Part shown: positions 42,074-53,990 of the stretch, piece by piece
Position numbering within the stretch: position 1 is the first letter of the stretch
How the letters are laid out: each line of letters opens with the position of its first letter
DNA from: Jacaranda mimosifolia
Lineage: Eukaryota; Streptophyta; Magnoliopsida; Lamiales; Bignoniaceae
Assembly (NCBI GenBank): GCA_018894105.1
Contig: CM032129.1
Location: 18,106,968-18,170,967, forward strand
DNA length: 64,000 nucleotides
Direction: 5' to 3'
Notes under the pieces: model-generated
Database searches by the model: none
Seen by the model: the letters and a program-made list of their open reading frames with translations, nothing else
Told to the model about the DNA's origin: nothing
Program-made: the position numbers and the translations under genes

Positions 42074-44300
42074 TGTTGGAATAGTGCCCCCACAAGCCAA
42101 TAAGATTAGCATGTAAACCATTTCACTTGTAATACAATCTTGATTGAATGATATTCATTTGACATGGCCATCTTCATCTTATGCTTTTATTACTTCACTA
42201 GCATTTGGTTGAAGCCCTTAGATCACACATGACTATGAGACTTGGTCACTTTCACTGGGTGGTGATCATGAAGCAAGTCTTACATGGTCGTGATCTTAAA
42301 TCTTCCAAGTTGTAGGATCTTATGAGATAGGGCATCCAAGATTTGGATAGACTTACACTAACGATGCATAAATCTAAGAGTTAGATATTGCTCCATTTTA
42401 TGAGCAATCCATGTGTGAAATGGGTGGATGTTAGTGGGTGCTTGTTAGAGAACAAGTTCACTAAAGTCCTACCGGGAGAATCCACTAGATAGCCATAGTG
42501 GCAAGTCGGTAGTGGCAAGTTCACCAGCTTACGCTAGTTATATAGTTAGTCCATTGACTTGAGGATCCATGGTAACCTTGTGTTTAAGTCCTCATGCTTT
42601 GACTCTCCCTTGACCACTTAGTGGGTCTTTCAAGTTGAGGTTGGGTATGGGCTACTTAGACATGGAGGTTTATGAGATCTAAGATGGAATCCGACTCTGC
42701 ATCTTTGTGGAAGGCGAGTGCATCTTCTATGCATTCTATAATGATCGATTCCAATGAGTCATTGGCCAAGATAGTGTGATAATTTGGAAAAAGGTTTTCC
42801 AAAGATGAGGTCATAAAGGGGAATCGAACATTAGAATAGAGACATAGTATTGAGGCTATTAGGGAGCCGATAAATATCTTATCCTAGGCCTCTTTCGAGA
42901 GATAGGAGATGAAAGGACCATATTTGCATGGTAAGCATAGACAAATGTTTCTCCAAAATATTCATTTCGACCAATTAGTTAGACTTCATGGGTTTGAGGT
43001 TGGACATCGACTATGGAGATTAGGTACTCTTCAATTTATAGAGATTAATTAAATTGAGTCATCAGTTTAAAGGAGTTTAAACTAATGTGAATATTTCATA
43101 TTCAACAAATCACAAAATTTGTGAGCACATGTCCAATGAATGGTAGAACCTAATGGTTCACACACAAGAGCCAATTAGAAATCCTACTTGATGAAGAGGA
43201 ATTTTCTAAAAGTTAGAAAATTTCCACTATGACCGATTTTTTAGGTAGACGGATTGTCACAATTTTTAGTATGTTAGCTTGATCAATTTAATTGTTAAAT
43301 TGATGTAAATAGTTTAAGGAGTTAAATTAGACCAATTAAATTAAGGGGTCAATTTAATTATGCCACATGACTATCAATTGGTCGAGCTAGCTTAAAGAGT
43401 TAAGCTAATTAACTTAAGAGTTAAGTTAAAGATTAATTAATTAAATTAAAGTGTTTAATTTAATTAAAATGAAGAATCAATTTTGGAGGGAAAATTCAAA
43501 TGAAATTTTCATTTGGTGTGAATTAGAATTTGTTTGGATGACATTTCATTAGATGAAATGAAGATGAAATTCAAATTCACATGCAACTTACTTGCAAGTT
43601 GGCAAGCAAGTTAGTGCCATCTATGAGGGAGGTGTGATGCCACCTAAGCATCACAACATCCCTCAATCCATATATAGATGTAGAGGGTGGCTGGCCAAGC
43701 ATGTGATTTATACAACCATTTTAGATCTAATTGTTAGATTCTTCCTTTCCCTCCAATTTCCTTTATGTTGCATCATGTGTTGAAGCTTCACATTTTCTTC
43801 ATTACCTATCTCCAAATTTTATCCGTTTCATACCTTCATCTCTTCCTTGTTTTTCAGCTAACATAGAAGAGATTTGGATTGTCCATTGGTATGTGGATCT
43901 TATCATTAGAGGCAAAATAATTGGATTGCTAGCCTTTTGGAGATCATCTATTTAGGCAGTAACTTGGAGCTATTTCTAGTGATACTTTGGATTTTTTTTA
44001 TTTGTTTAATTTTTCTAATATAGATTCATTAAGGCGTTGGTGATCTATTGTCCAAATTTCAGCTGATTCTGAAGAGATTTGGTTGGGCAAAAGTTGTTCA
44101 CAATCTATTGTGCCAAGGGAGAATGCACTGAAGGAGTTCAAGCTAGTCTTCATCACTTTGGTTAGATTTTGTTTTTAAGGTAATTTTTTGACCTAAATCC
44201 ACTTTAATGGCGTGAATTAGATCCTTAAGGAGGTGTGATCAAGTTTGATTTTAGTTTTTACATGTTTTATAATTAGATCCTTGGCTCATGCCATGCTTCA
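42074..44300 (+). repeat. 3' LTR of Copia-B
   Basis: This 2,227-bp LTR runs TGTTGGAATAGTGCCC to ...CATGCTTCA. It contains the GGTGTGATGC/GCATCACAAC inverted repeat (43631-43657; one arm now has mismatches) and a TATA motif near 43670. To its right begins Tat-B LTR sequence. Confidence 0.92.
43669..43676 (+). promoter_or_regulatory. TATA box of Copia-B 3' LTR
   Basis: CATATATAG at the same position as the 5' LTR's TATATATAG, slightly mutated. Confidence 0.5.
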
Positions 44301-44311
44301 CCAACAGCACA

Positions 44312-44587
44312 CGTCAAGCTAGCCAAAGTACCATCGGCTAAGGCACTCCGATGCTCAAGTCACTACTTAATCGATCAAAAGATAGAGCAACAGAGTGAGG
44401 GATTTAAGTGATAATGAGTATACCTTGTTGAATGGTGGCAAATAGGTATTTATAGGCTCTCTTGGGAGGTTGATATGTTAATGATACCTTTGCTTACGTA
44501 GAGAGGGTTGTTATCTTTAATTGAGGACCTTTAGGTCTTCTCCCTTCTATGCGCTATTTCAGGTGGTGCCTCCTCCTGTTCTGAGAT
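44312..44587 (-). repeat. Tat-B 3' LTR, distal part (left of Copia-C)
   Basis: It aligns with 58285-58565 of the 5' LTR: GATGCTCAAGTCA, AAAAGATAGAGCAAC and the TATTTATAGGCTCTCTTGGG block with the TATA box. It ends near CCTCCTCCTGTTCT, where Copia-C integrase sequence begins. The 11 bases left of it (44301-44311) resemble the bases just inside the 5' LTR at 58274-58284. Confidence 0.87.
44447..44454 (-). promoter_or_regulatory. TATA box in Tat-B 3' LTR
   Basis: The minus strand reads TATAAATA; the same motif is at 58420-58427 in the 5' LTR. Confidence 0.55.
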
Positions 44588-46265
44588 GGACAATAGGAGA
44601 CAAGTTGGATAGTAGATCCATCTTGTGCAAGTTTGTAGGATACCCAAAAGAATCTTTGGGTTGTTGCTTTTATAATCCCTCAAAACAAAAAGTGTTTTTT
44701 TTGAGGAACGCCACCCTTTTGGAAAAGAATTTTCTATTGGATAGAAATAGTGTTACTGTTTAACTTGATGAAGTTCAAGATGACCATCAAATCCCACAAG
44801 CGGTGGAAATAAGCAAGCAACAAGAGCTTCACATACAACCTCTGAGAAGGTCAGACTAAATTAAGAAGCAACCCGAAAGATTCGGATTCCTTCATGAGAT
44901 AAGCCAATCAGATAGTGATCTAAAGAACTATAGGAAGCTATGTTGAACATAGACTCTAGACATTAGCTTGATACCATGAGATCTAAAATAGAATCCATAT
45001 ACTCCAAAAAAGTATGGACTTTGGTAGATCCACCAAAGGGAACAATTCTCATTGGTTGCAAGTGGATCTATAAGCGAAAGCTAGGAGTCGATGGAGAGAT
45101 GATGACTTTTAAGGTACGACTAGTGGCAAAAGGTTACACCCAAAGACTTGGATTTTGAGGAAACTTTTTCACCGGTTGCAATGTCTAAGTCCACTCGAAT
45201 TTTACTTGCTATAGCTGCATATTATGACTATGAGAGATAGCAAATGGATGTGAAAACTGCTTTCTTCAATAGAGACATTGAAGAAGAAATCTATATGGAG
45301 TAACCATAAGGTTTTACATCCAAGGGGAGTGAGCAAAAGGTTTGCAAACTCTAAAGATCCATATATAGACTCAAATAGGCATCCTGAAGTTGGAACATAT
45401 GTTTTAACAAGACAGTCAAATTGTTTGGCTTTATTAAAAATATGTATGAACCATGTGTTTACAAGAAGGCTAGTGGGAGTAGCGTACAGTTTATTGTGCT
45501 TTATGTCGATAACATCTTTCTCATTGGGAATGAGGTTGGAATGTTATAGTGTACTAAAGCGTGGTTATTTACTCAATTCTCCATGAAGGATTTGGGAGAA
45601 GCATACTATGTATTAGGAATACGTATCTATAGAGACAGATCGAGGAGGATGCTGGGGCTTTTCCAAACCTAGTACATTGATAAAATACTAAAGAGATTTA
45701 GTATGGAAGAATCCAAGAGGGGATTCTTTCCCATAGGACATGGTATTCGCCTCTTAAGGTCAATAGCCCCTAAGACTGACGACGAGAAACAAAGAATGTC
45801 CCACATATCTTATGCATCTGCTATTGGGAGCATAATGTATGCAGTTTAATATACAAGACCAGATGTGGCACACGCTCTAAGTGTTACGAGCTATTTCTAA
45901 TCTAATCCCGATGAAAGTCATCGGATAGGGATAAAAGCAATCCTTAATTGCTTGAGAAGGACTAAGGACTTGTTTTTGGTATACGACAGTGGAGAATTGA
46001 AACATAAGGGGTTTTCAGATGCTAGTTTCCAACCCAATGTAGATGACCTAAAATCTACTTCTGGATTTATATTTTCCCTCAATGGCGGCGCAGTGAATTG
46101 GAATAGTTCCAAACAAGACACCACAACCGACTCTACATAGAGGCAGAATATATTACGGCTTCAAAAGCTGCAAAAGAAGGTGTTTAGATGAAAAACTTCA
46201 TTTAAGAATTGAGTGTAGTGCTTAGCATTGCTAAGCTAGTAATTATCCTCTACAAAAACAACGGA
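44588..46265 (+). pseudogene. Copia-C integrase tail, reverse transcriptase and RNase H
   Basis: The integrase C-terminus (44588-44763) is followed by the RT N-terminus at 44976-45158 (KVWTLVDPPKGTILIGCKWIYKRK) and the palm region at 45240-45560 in shifting frames with several in-frame stops. The catalytic box reads YVDNIFLI near 45500, so the second Asp became Asn. RNase H blocks follow: RPDVAHALSV near 45860, FSDASFQPNVDDLKSTSGFIF at 46015-46075 and a stop-broken TTDST.EAEY site near 46130. It is dead. Confidence 0.85.
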
Positions 46266-46508
46266 GCAGTAGCGCAAGCTAAAGAGCCAAGATCTCATCA
46301 GTGATCCAAGCACATACGCATATACTAAGACAATACATTTGATCCAAGAGATCATTGATATAGGCGACATCCGAGTTGAGATGGTTGCCTCAAAAGAGAA
46401 TATAGCAGATCCACTGACTAAACCGCTATCGTAAACGGTCTTTGAAGGACATTTTGAGAAGATGGATCTCATGGACATGGGAAATTGGCTTTAGGGCAAC
46501 TGGGAGAT
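46266..46508 (+). other. Copia-C 3' untranslated region with polypurine tract
   Basis: The tail ends in GGCAACTGGGAGA directly before TGTTGGAATAG at 46509. It still encodes, in a broken frame, the family's last pol residues (about 46300-46450). Confidence 0.7.
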
Positions 46509-48640
46509 TGTTGGAATAGTGCCTCGCAAGCTAATTAGATTGGCCTTTTAAACTATTTCCTTGTAAGACAATCTTGATTGAATGATATTCATTATATGAT
46601 CATCTTCATCTTACACTCTTAACTACTTCACTGGCATTTGGATGAAGCCCTTAGATCACACAAGACTATAGGACTTAGTCACACACTAGGTAGTGATCAT
46701 GGAATAAGTCTTACACAGTCGTGATCTTAAAATCTTGCAAATCAAAGGATTTTATGAGATAGAGCATCTAAGATCTGGATAGACTTGCACAAACGATGCA
46801 TAAATCCAAGGGTTGGATGTTGCACCATTCCATGAGCAATCCCATACGAGATATGGATGCATATTAGTGGGTGCTTGTTAGAGAACAAGGCACTAAAGGC
46901 CCACTCGGAGAATCCACTAGATAGCCTAAGTGGCAAGTTGGTAGTGGAAAATTCTCCAGCTTACGCTAGTGCATATATTTAGTCCTCTGACCTAAGGATC
47001 CATAGTGACCTTGTGTTTAGGTCCTTATGCTTTAACTTCTCCCTAGTCACTTAGCGAGCCGTTCGGGTAGAGATTGGGCATGAGCTACTTAGATATGGAG
47101 GTTTGTGAGATCCAAGATGAAATTTGACTACTCGTCTTTGTGAAGGGCGAGTGCATCTTCTATATATTTTATAATGATCGATTTCAAGAAATCCTTGCGC
47201 AAGGTAGTATGACAATTGGGAAAAGAAGTTTTCCAAAGATGAGGTCATAAGAGGAATCGAACATTGGGAATAGAAACATAGTAATGAGGCTATTAGGTAA
47301 CTGACAAATATCTTGTCCTAGGCCTCTTTCGGGAGATAGGAGATAGAAGGACTGTATTTGCATGGCATGCATAGAGCTAGAATGGTTCTCCAAAAGTATT
47401 CATTTCGGCCAATTAGTTAGGCTCCATGGGCTCAAGGTCGAACATCGATCATAGAGATTGGGTACTCTTCAATTAATAGAGATTAATTGAATTAAGTCGA
47501 TTGGTTTAAAGGAGTTTAAACTAAAATAAATATTTGATATTCTAAAGTTACAAAGAGTTGTGCGTCCATGTCTAATGAATGGTAGAACTTAACTGGTCAC
47601 ACACAAAAGCCAATTGCATTTCCTAAATTTATGGAGGAATTTTTCTAAATGTTAGAAAAATGCTCCTTATGGACCAATTTGAGGTTGGTGAAAAATTAAG
47701 CTCATTTTTGGCATGATAAATTTAATTGTTAAATTGATCAACTAACCTAAGGAGTTAATTAGACCAATAATTAAGAAGTTAATTGTTTGGTGCAAATGAC
47801 ATCAATTGGTCAAGTTAGCTTAAAGAGTTAAGTTAACTATGACTACCTTAAAGAGTTAAGCTAATTGACTTAAAAGTTAAGTCAAAAGTTAATTAATTAA
47901 ATTAAAGTATTTAATTTAATTAATGAGAGAAATCCATTTTGGAGGGCAAATTCAAATGAAAGGTTCATTTGGTGTGGTATTTTAATTAATTTAAAATTAG
48001 ATTTCAAATGAAATTGAAATGCACACAAAAAATTCAAATTCACCATTGAATTGCAACTTGCCAACTTGCAAGGCAAGTTGGTGGTCCCCGACATCACACC
48101 ATCCTCACTCTATATATAGATATAACAGGAGAGAGGGACGGGCACAGATTCATCCATGTGAAGAATTAGATTCTTTCACATTTTCCCTCCAAAGCTTCAC
48201 TTCCTCTCTTCTTCTCCTACCTCAAATCAAGAATTCATCTATGCAAATCTCCTTTTTATTTTCCAACTGATATTAAGGAGATTAGGATCTAGCATTGGTG
48301 TGTGGATCATATTGTTAGAGGCAAGACAATTGGATTACTTTTTGGGCCAAAGTTTTTACAGTAGCTTCATCAAGGAGTTGAGACGATGCTGCAATATTTT
48401 TAGAATTTTTGGAGAAGTTTGCATCGGGCAAAAGTTGCATCGAATCTATTGTGCCGCTACATGATAGTTTCTGGATTGAAAAAGTATTTTTCATCATTCC
48501 TTTGGATTTTTGCTAACCAAGGTAATTCTCCATCTAAATCTGAATCTGAGCATGTTTAGATCCTTGTTAGCACGTGTGAACTAGTTTATTTCAGTTTTTA
48601 AAATTTTTATTATTGGATCTTAGTGCTATATATGCCTTCA
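46509..48640 (+). repeat. 3' LTR of Copia-C
   Basis: This 2,132-bp LTR runs TGTTGGAATAGTGCC to ...TATGCCTTCA. It carries a perfect 9-bp inverted repeat CCAACTTGC/GCAAGTTGG (48061-48081). It has lost the left arm of the GGTGTGATGC repeat seen in sister LTRs. Confidence 0.92.
48111..48118 (+). promoter_or_regulatory. TATA box of Copia-C LTR
   Basis: TATATATA followed by GATATAACAGG, matching the sister LTRs. Confidence 0.55.
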
Positions 48641-49105
48641 CACACCATTCTGGTTCTGCAACATAGTGGTATAGGAGGTGGTATGCATCATTAATGCGGA
48701 AGCATGTGGCCTATCAGAGCATTTAATACGGCAGAGAGATGGTAGTGATGCATTTAATGCGACTATGACTGGTGGCATAGGACTGCTTCAACTAGGGTCG
48801 AGATGTTTCCTCATCTGTCAGTCATCTGTGCATACTTTGGTCGAGGTGATTGAACTCTATTGGATTCTAATGTCTCTTCGGTTGAGAGGTGAATAGTCAT
48901 TCTCAAGTTGATCGACCATATTTTCGTCGACAGGGTAAGGTATTAGCATTTGTGCTTGCGAAATGGTCTAACGAGGACTTGGGCCTGGTCATCACCTGGT
49001 CGATCGTTGATGGATTGGGCCTAATGGCCAATTAGGCTATTTTACATCATATTGTCTACATGGTTGATTATTAATGGGCTGCGTCTGTTGGGCTATCCTA
49101 TATCA
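48641..49105 (-). repeat. Tat-B 3' LTR, proximal part (right of Copia-C)
   Basis: It aligns with about 58588-59055: CTGGTTCTGCA.CATGGTGG, ATTAATGCGG, GGGTCGAGATGTTTCCT and TGATTGAACTCTATTGGA. It ends GGGCTATCCTATATCA at 49105, identical to the 5' LTR end at 59055. Confidence 0.9.
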
Positions 49106-49130
49106 TGAGTCCTTCCCACTTCCAAGTCCT
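49106..49130 (-). other. Polypurine tract of Tat-B
   Basis: The minus strand reads GGAAGTGGGAAGGACTCA directly before the LTR start TGATATAGG. This marks the 48641-49105 LTR as the 3' LTR and confirms the minus orientation. Confidence 0.8.
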
Positions 49131-49379
49131 AATCAAGCTGGTCGACAAGAACGAATGGGGAGTAGCTAAGGCATATAAATAGTGCGGTGAAAATATTTCA
49201 TTTTTCACTTTGCTGCGATTTGAGAGGTCAAGACTTAGAATTCACTGCTCCTTTTAGTAGTCGATTTTGCTCTATTTTTACTATTTATGTAAGTTTCCCT
49301 CGATCTCGAGTAGACTTATTCTTATTTATATCAAACATACATTTCGTAGTAATCATGTTGAGAGTTTTTAGGGAGGATA

Positions 49380-51640
49380 GTAATTAGGGGAGCGATAGTG
49401 AGGAGACTCGATCGGATGTGGATTTGACCAGGAGGGTAAGCAACTCGACTGACTGGATTAACGAGTCTTCTAGTGATTGCTCAAGTTCTTCTAGCAGTTT
49501 GAGTGACACTCTTGTTGATGCTAGGGGTGGGGCTAGGCCAAGTTAACCTCCCATGTCTCGTGGTAGATTATTCACACTTGACCATTATGCGAAATTGTAT
49601 TTGAGATCAAAGACAGTGATTTAGAGTTGATTAGACAGTTGTATTATGTTTCTTCTGAGTTTGAGTTGATTGTTCTTGGGCCCAGTGATAGGATGATCGA
49701 CCTCCGAATGGTTGTTTGACAATTTTCAATTATGCCCTGAAGTGTGGGCCCAAATTTCCCCTAACACAATGTGCTAGAGGGTCTCCAGGTTTGCATAACC
49801 CAGTTGCTTCCCAACTGTTTCTCAATTCTTTACAGTTTCAGCGTTTTAATGGCCATACACGACCAACCCCCATCTTTTGCCAATTTTTTTATCTTTTCCA
49901 CCTCCTGAAGTCTTGAAAGTTAGATAGCACTAAGGAGTCGGGCTTTTGTTATCTCACAGCCCACCCTCATCGAACGTTTTTGGTGACCCCCTCCTCTTCA
50001 CAGGGTCAAGCATGGAAAAAATATTATTTCTTTGTTTGAGCCCCGGGTGGGGTGGCGTTCAACATCCCTAAAAGATGGCTGAGGGGGCACATTGAGATGC
50101 CTAGGAATGAGAATCCTACCAGGCCCAACACCTTTATTTTAAATTTAGTCCAATTTGGCCAAATGGAAACAACAGGGTACATCAAGAAGAAGAACCTGGT
50201 GTTGGCAGGCTTTTCACCTGCTTAGCTAGATTGCTAGCTAATGCTCGACTGAGTCGATGTCCTTGTTGGTTTTTAGTAAATTTTCATTTTTAACTTTCTA
50301 ATCGATGTTGATGTGTTCATTTTGTTGTCATTTCAGATCGAGCTGAAATCGTGAACTACACTCGCCAGCAGGCTATGGCTCATCAACAGAGGGTGCAAGA
50401 GCACCGTCAAGCATTTACTCATTAGTAGGCTAGCTCCCACGCCACTCCACAAACATAAGTGGCGTTGTCTGCACCTCTGCCTGCCTAACTAGCTCTAATT
50501 GAGGCTAGTAACATTGGGCCTCGACAAAAAGGACCAGCTATAGACGAGCAAGCACATGCTCGAAAGAGTACAACTGCAGAAGAATGGAAAGGGAAGGATG
50601 GCAAGCCCTCTCTCTTTAGGCCTTGACCAAATGATGAATTATTTACACTGCCCACTTTTTCTTCCCTGAGATTCGAGCCCGACATCAAGGTTCAAAATAT
50701 TATATCCATGCTAGAGGCGGGGTCAGCCGATGTGGGCCCCCTAAAGGTATTGATGGTTGGTCTATTCATGTCAAACCAAAAAAAGCTGCTAGATATAAGG
50801 CCGTTGGAAGCATTGAAGGTGTTCGCATATTTTGCAAATATGGTAAGTTTCAGTTGATTTCACCCACTTTTCAGAATTGGTCGCTTGCTTTCCATTCTTA
50901 ACGAAGTTTTTCCTTTTTGTAGATTATCCAAATGCGCTACCACTTTAAACATAGGGCTAAGCTGGCCCTAGGCGACTGAGAGGAGCTCCAAAAGGAACAA
51001 GATGATACTGAGGTGGCGCAGACTAAGCTCAACTCACAATAGTCAAAGGTCAACGAGCTTACTCACCAAGTTAAGGATAAAGATATGTAGTTGGTGGCTG
51101 TAGTGATTGAAAAGAGCCACATTAACAAACTTTATGCAAGGTGAGGCTAGAAACAAAAGAAGCCTACAATGCTGGTCGGGTACTGGGATATAATAATGCA
51201 ACTCGTTATGCTATGGATGAGTTTTTTAAGGCGCTACCGGGCATTCGAAAGGAAGCAGTGCAGCAGTTCATACTGTGCTTAGCATTCCAGGATGCCAATG
51301 TTATTTTCGCTCGAGTTCCTGGACTACTAGTTCCAACCCAAAGATAAAGAGTGCCTGAATGTGCTGCCAAGCAAGCAACTGGAGATTACCCTGACGCCCC
51401 GCCTACCGATAAGGGTGGTCCTGCGGAAAGGGTTGGGGCTACTATGCACCCAAGGGCAGCCCTGGTAGCAGAGAAGTTTGCTTTCGCAAATGAATTTGCC
51501 TTCGACATCAAGGAGAATAAGGTCAAACCTGTAGCTTACTTTTCTCCCATCGACCACACCTTTCTTACCAAAAAGACAGGTCTATCTCAACTTGTAGTTG
51601 CTAAACAGGCACTACCTATGCTAGTGCCTGAGTAGGAAGT
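49380..51640 (+). pseudogene. Tat-B antisense ORF (gypsy-type transposon / coiled-coil protein)
   Basis: This lies on the strand opposite to pol, between integrase and the 3' LTR. Blocks in order: an acidic/serine-rich start (about 49380-49530: SDSEETRSD, SSSDCSSSSSS); WKKYYFFV with PGGVAFNIPKRWLRGHIEMP right after a stop (50013-50100); a Q/H-rich stretch near 50360-50420; coiled-coil-like EELQKEQDDTEVAQTKLNSQ near 50985-51045; and an alpha-helical C-terminal domain 51141-51347 (EAYNAGRVLGYNNATRYAMDEFF) continued at 51351-51635. It resembles the antisense ORF known from Tat elements such as Grande and Retand, whose function is unknown. Introns are possible; stops are present in all frames. 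Confidence 0.68.
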
Positions 51641-52179
51641 TGAAGGCCCCACCACTATTATTCACGTGCCTTCTGGAGATTAGCTCAATCGCACCATTGA
51701 TGAGGTAGCGGCTACATGGGTTGTAGAGATGAAGGAATTGGGTCCAGCTGAGGCTGCAGCTATTTTTTTTATTCATTTTGTTCAAGTTTATTTGCCATGC
51801 GATGAGCTTGAAGCAACTTGAAGTAATTTTAATACTTTTTTGATCGATGTACTCGAAATGTTTTGTGATCTATAAAATTACAACTTTTTTTTATATCTCA
51901 TCGATTTCTTTATTTTGATTGTCTGATTGAATAAAGAAGTTGAACTTTTCTTCCAACTGATTTGTCGCATAGCATAATCCTTCAATAAAGGGATGAGTAA
52001 TACTCAATTAGCTCAAAACTAAGCTAATTCTCGATTGTAAGATCGACTTAAAAAGATTAACTGAATATCTATAAAGCTATCCATATTACCTTAATCCATT
52101 CAAAATTATCTTTGCGGTTGACTGTTGGGCTAAGTTAAAAAATTTTGTCCAACCCAAACCAGTAGGTTTAGAGCTGCGT

Positions 52180-52530
52180 TCGATAGCGGGTCGACTTTAT
52201 GAAATTGAATTCAAGTTGTGTTATTTTTATGTCATAATGTGCGGGTCCGTGGGGCGGCTTAAATATGATAATCCACTACAGGGTCGATTGTAAGTTGTGG
52301 TCGACTACAAGGTCGACTTTAAATGGTTTCATCATTTATTGAGTAAGATGTAAGCCATGATTATAGTTTTGAAACTAGATTGAGGTCGACTATAGGGTCG
52401 ATGTTAAATGACTATCTAGTTTCTGCGATTGATTGGGCTAGAAGCCATAGTGGCAGTTTGAAACTAAAATTGTGGTCAACTATAAATGGTTTTCTCGTTT
52501 ATTAAATAATTAGGCTAAAAGCCGCAGTTG
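52180..52530. repeat. Diverged tandem repeats in Tat-B 3' region, period about 85-90 bp
   Basis: Units containing GTGGTCGACTA.A.GGTCGA..TTAAATGG recur near 52297, 52382 and 52471, with a weaker match near 52188. Each is followed by TTTATTGAGTAA and GCTA.AAGCC.AGT. They lie between integrase and the antisense ORF, where Tat/Ogre elements often carry tandem repeats. Confidence 0.7.
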
Positions 52531-52599
52531 CTAATGGGAGTAAGTAGTTGTCGAAGTGTAAGTTGTATTTATTGATTTGGAACCAAATTACAGAATAGT

Positions 52600-53460
52600 T
52601 GAATAGAGATCTTGGTCTCTTTACAAAGAATTTTTTCAAGTTTACTGTTTTTCATGGCTAAGGGAGCTCGTTGCCATCCATATCAGCTAGTCGATAAGAG
52701 TTGTGCTTCGCTACTTTGACTACCGAGTAAAGGCCTTCCCATTTTGGATCGAGTTTGCCTATATTTTTTTAGACTTTGATTTATTTGAGAACGAGGTCTC
52801 CTACCTTAAAGCTTCTTGGTTGAACTTTCTTGTTATAGTGCTGGGCCATCTTCAACCTGTATCTTTGCATTGTTGTATATGCCTGCTGGCACAACTCGTC
52901 GATTGTTTCAAGGTCAAATTCTCTTTTAGACTTACTCATGATCGAGTTGTGGTAGATTACTCGAGCTAGTGTTGTATCAATTCTGTTGGAATGACTGCTT
53001 CTAACTAGTAGACTAAACTATAAGGACTGTGGCTTGTGGTGGTTCTAGAAGTGGTTCTACACGCCCATAGGACCCCAGGGAGATTGTCTGCCCAATTTGC
53101 TCTGGATCCTTCAAGTCGAGCCTTGATGTGGTCTGAGATAGTCCTGTTTGTGACTTTCGTTTGCCCATTGGCCTAAGGGTTCCCAACTAAGGTGAAATAT
53201 TGTCGAATTTCCAAGTTTTTGTACCAGTTCCTCGTGCTCTTGCTTTGGAATTGCATCTCATTGTCTGATATCAATACCTTGGGTAAATCAAAATGGCAAC
53301 TAATGTTTTTCCACATGAAACTTCTGATGGTCATGTCAATTATCTTTGGGATTGCCTCTGCTTCAACCCATTTCGTGAAGTATTCAACCACAACGATCAT
53401 GAATTTTCTTTAACCCGTGATTTTTGGGAATGAGCCAACTATGTCTATCCCCCACTAGTT
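52600..53460 (-). pseudogene. Tat-B integrase
   Basis: The minus-strand core at 53400-53173 reads VVEYFTKWVEAEAIPKI (first catalytic Asp position changed to E/V context), NISCHFDLPKVLISDNEMQF (second catalytic Asp kept in SDN) and a YFTLVGNPQANG-like tail. The C-terminal region near 52969-52660 shows DPKWEG-like and YRLADMDGN-like blocks in shifted frames. Segments between them are lost or scrambled by stops. Order and motifs match Ty3/gypsy integrase, which inserts element DNA in the nucleus. Confidence 0.83.
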
Positions 53461-53990
53461 AAATGGCCGTGTGATCTGAACTAGAACTAGTAATTGATGC
53501 AAGCTGGTAAGGTATGTTGGAGTGGACCTGGCAAGATGAGCATTTTCTAACAAAGTTGGCTAAAAATATCCACGTCTTATGACTTTGTGGGGCAATGCTT
53601 ATCCTCCGGAGTGATTACCATAGATTACTGAATGGACCTCCTATAGGACCTTCTGAGCCTGCTCTGATGTCAAGCACCTCAATAGTAGTCCAGAAAGGGA
53701 TCTTTTGTAGAGCTGACCAATATTCGTTGAGGGTGAACTTCGTTGCTCGAGCTTTACATTTGCGTGTTTCTGCTTTATCTTCGGGCACTTTTCCTTCCCT
53801 TAAGTTTTTATTTCATCTCTGCCAGGATAGAGGTAATTGGATTTGCCCAATCAGGTTATGGTCTAAACTGCCTATTGTGGGTTTGTCGGAGACCAAATAT
53901 GTTATGGTTTTGCCCTAGTTTCAATTTTGACAAAGGATCTGCCCTTTCATTTTCTGATCTAGAGACTTGGCTGTGAGTGAACTTTTTGAA

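Larger units (their letters stand above)
35130..44300 (+). mobile_element. Copia-B: Ty1/copia element with truncated 5' LTR
   Basis: The order on the plus strand is a 5'-truncated LTR (35130-36504), leader (to about 38285), gag, protease, integrase, RT, RNase H (to 41813), polypurine tract and a full 3' LTR (42074-44300). The overlapping parts of the two LTRs are closely alike, for example through TTTAGATCTAATTGTTAGATTCTT, and closer to each other than to the LTRs of Copia-A, C or D, so they are a pair. About the first 890 bp of the 5' LTR and the primer site are missing. It is the most complete coding copy of the family in the window but still carries many frame breaks. Confidence 0.9.
44588..48640 (+). 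mobile_element. Copia-C: 5'-truncated copia element nested in Tat-B 3' LTR
   Basis: Copia-C starts abruptly in the integrase C-terminal region (GDKLDSRSILCKFVGYP at about 44600), continues through RT and RNase H (to about 46260), a polypurine tract and a complete LTR (46509-48640). Tat-B LTR sequence resumes right after it at 48641. About 20 bases of Tat-B LTR (around 58566-58585 of the 5' LTR) are missing at the junction. So a deletion removed the 5' LTR, leader, gag and most of integrase together with a little host LTR. Confidence 0.88.

Noticed and set aside
53192..53413. Plus-strand ORFs overlapping Tat-B integrase, RT and protease (e.g. 53192-53413, 55527-55883, 56263-56586)
   Set aside because: They are reverse shadows of minus-strand pol frames with recognised domains.
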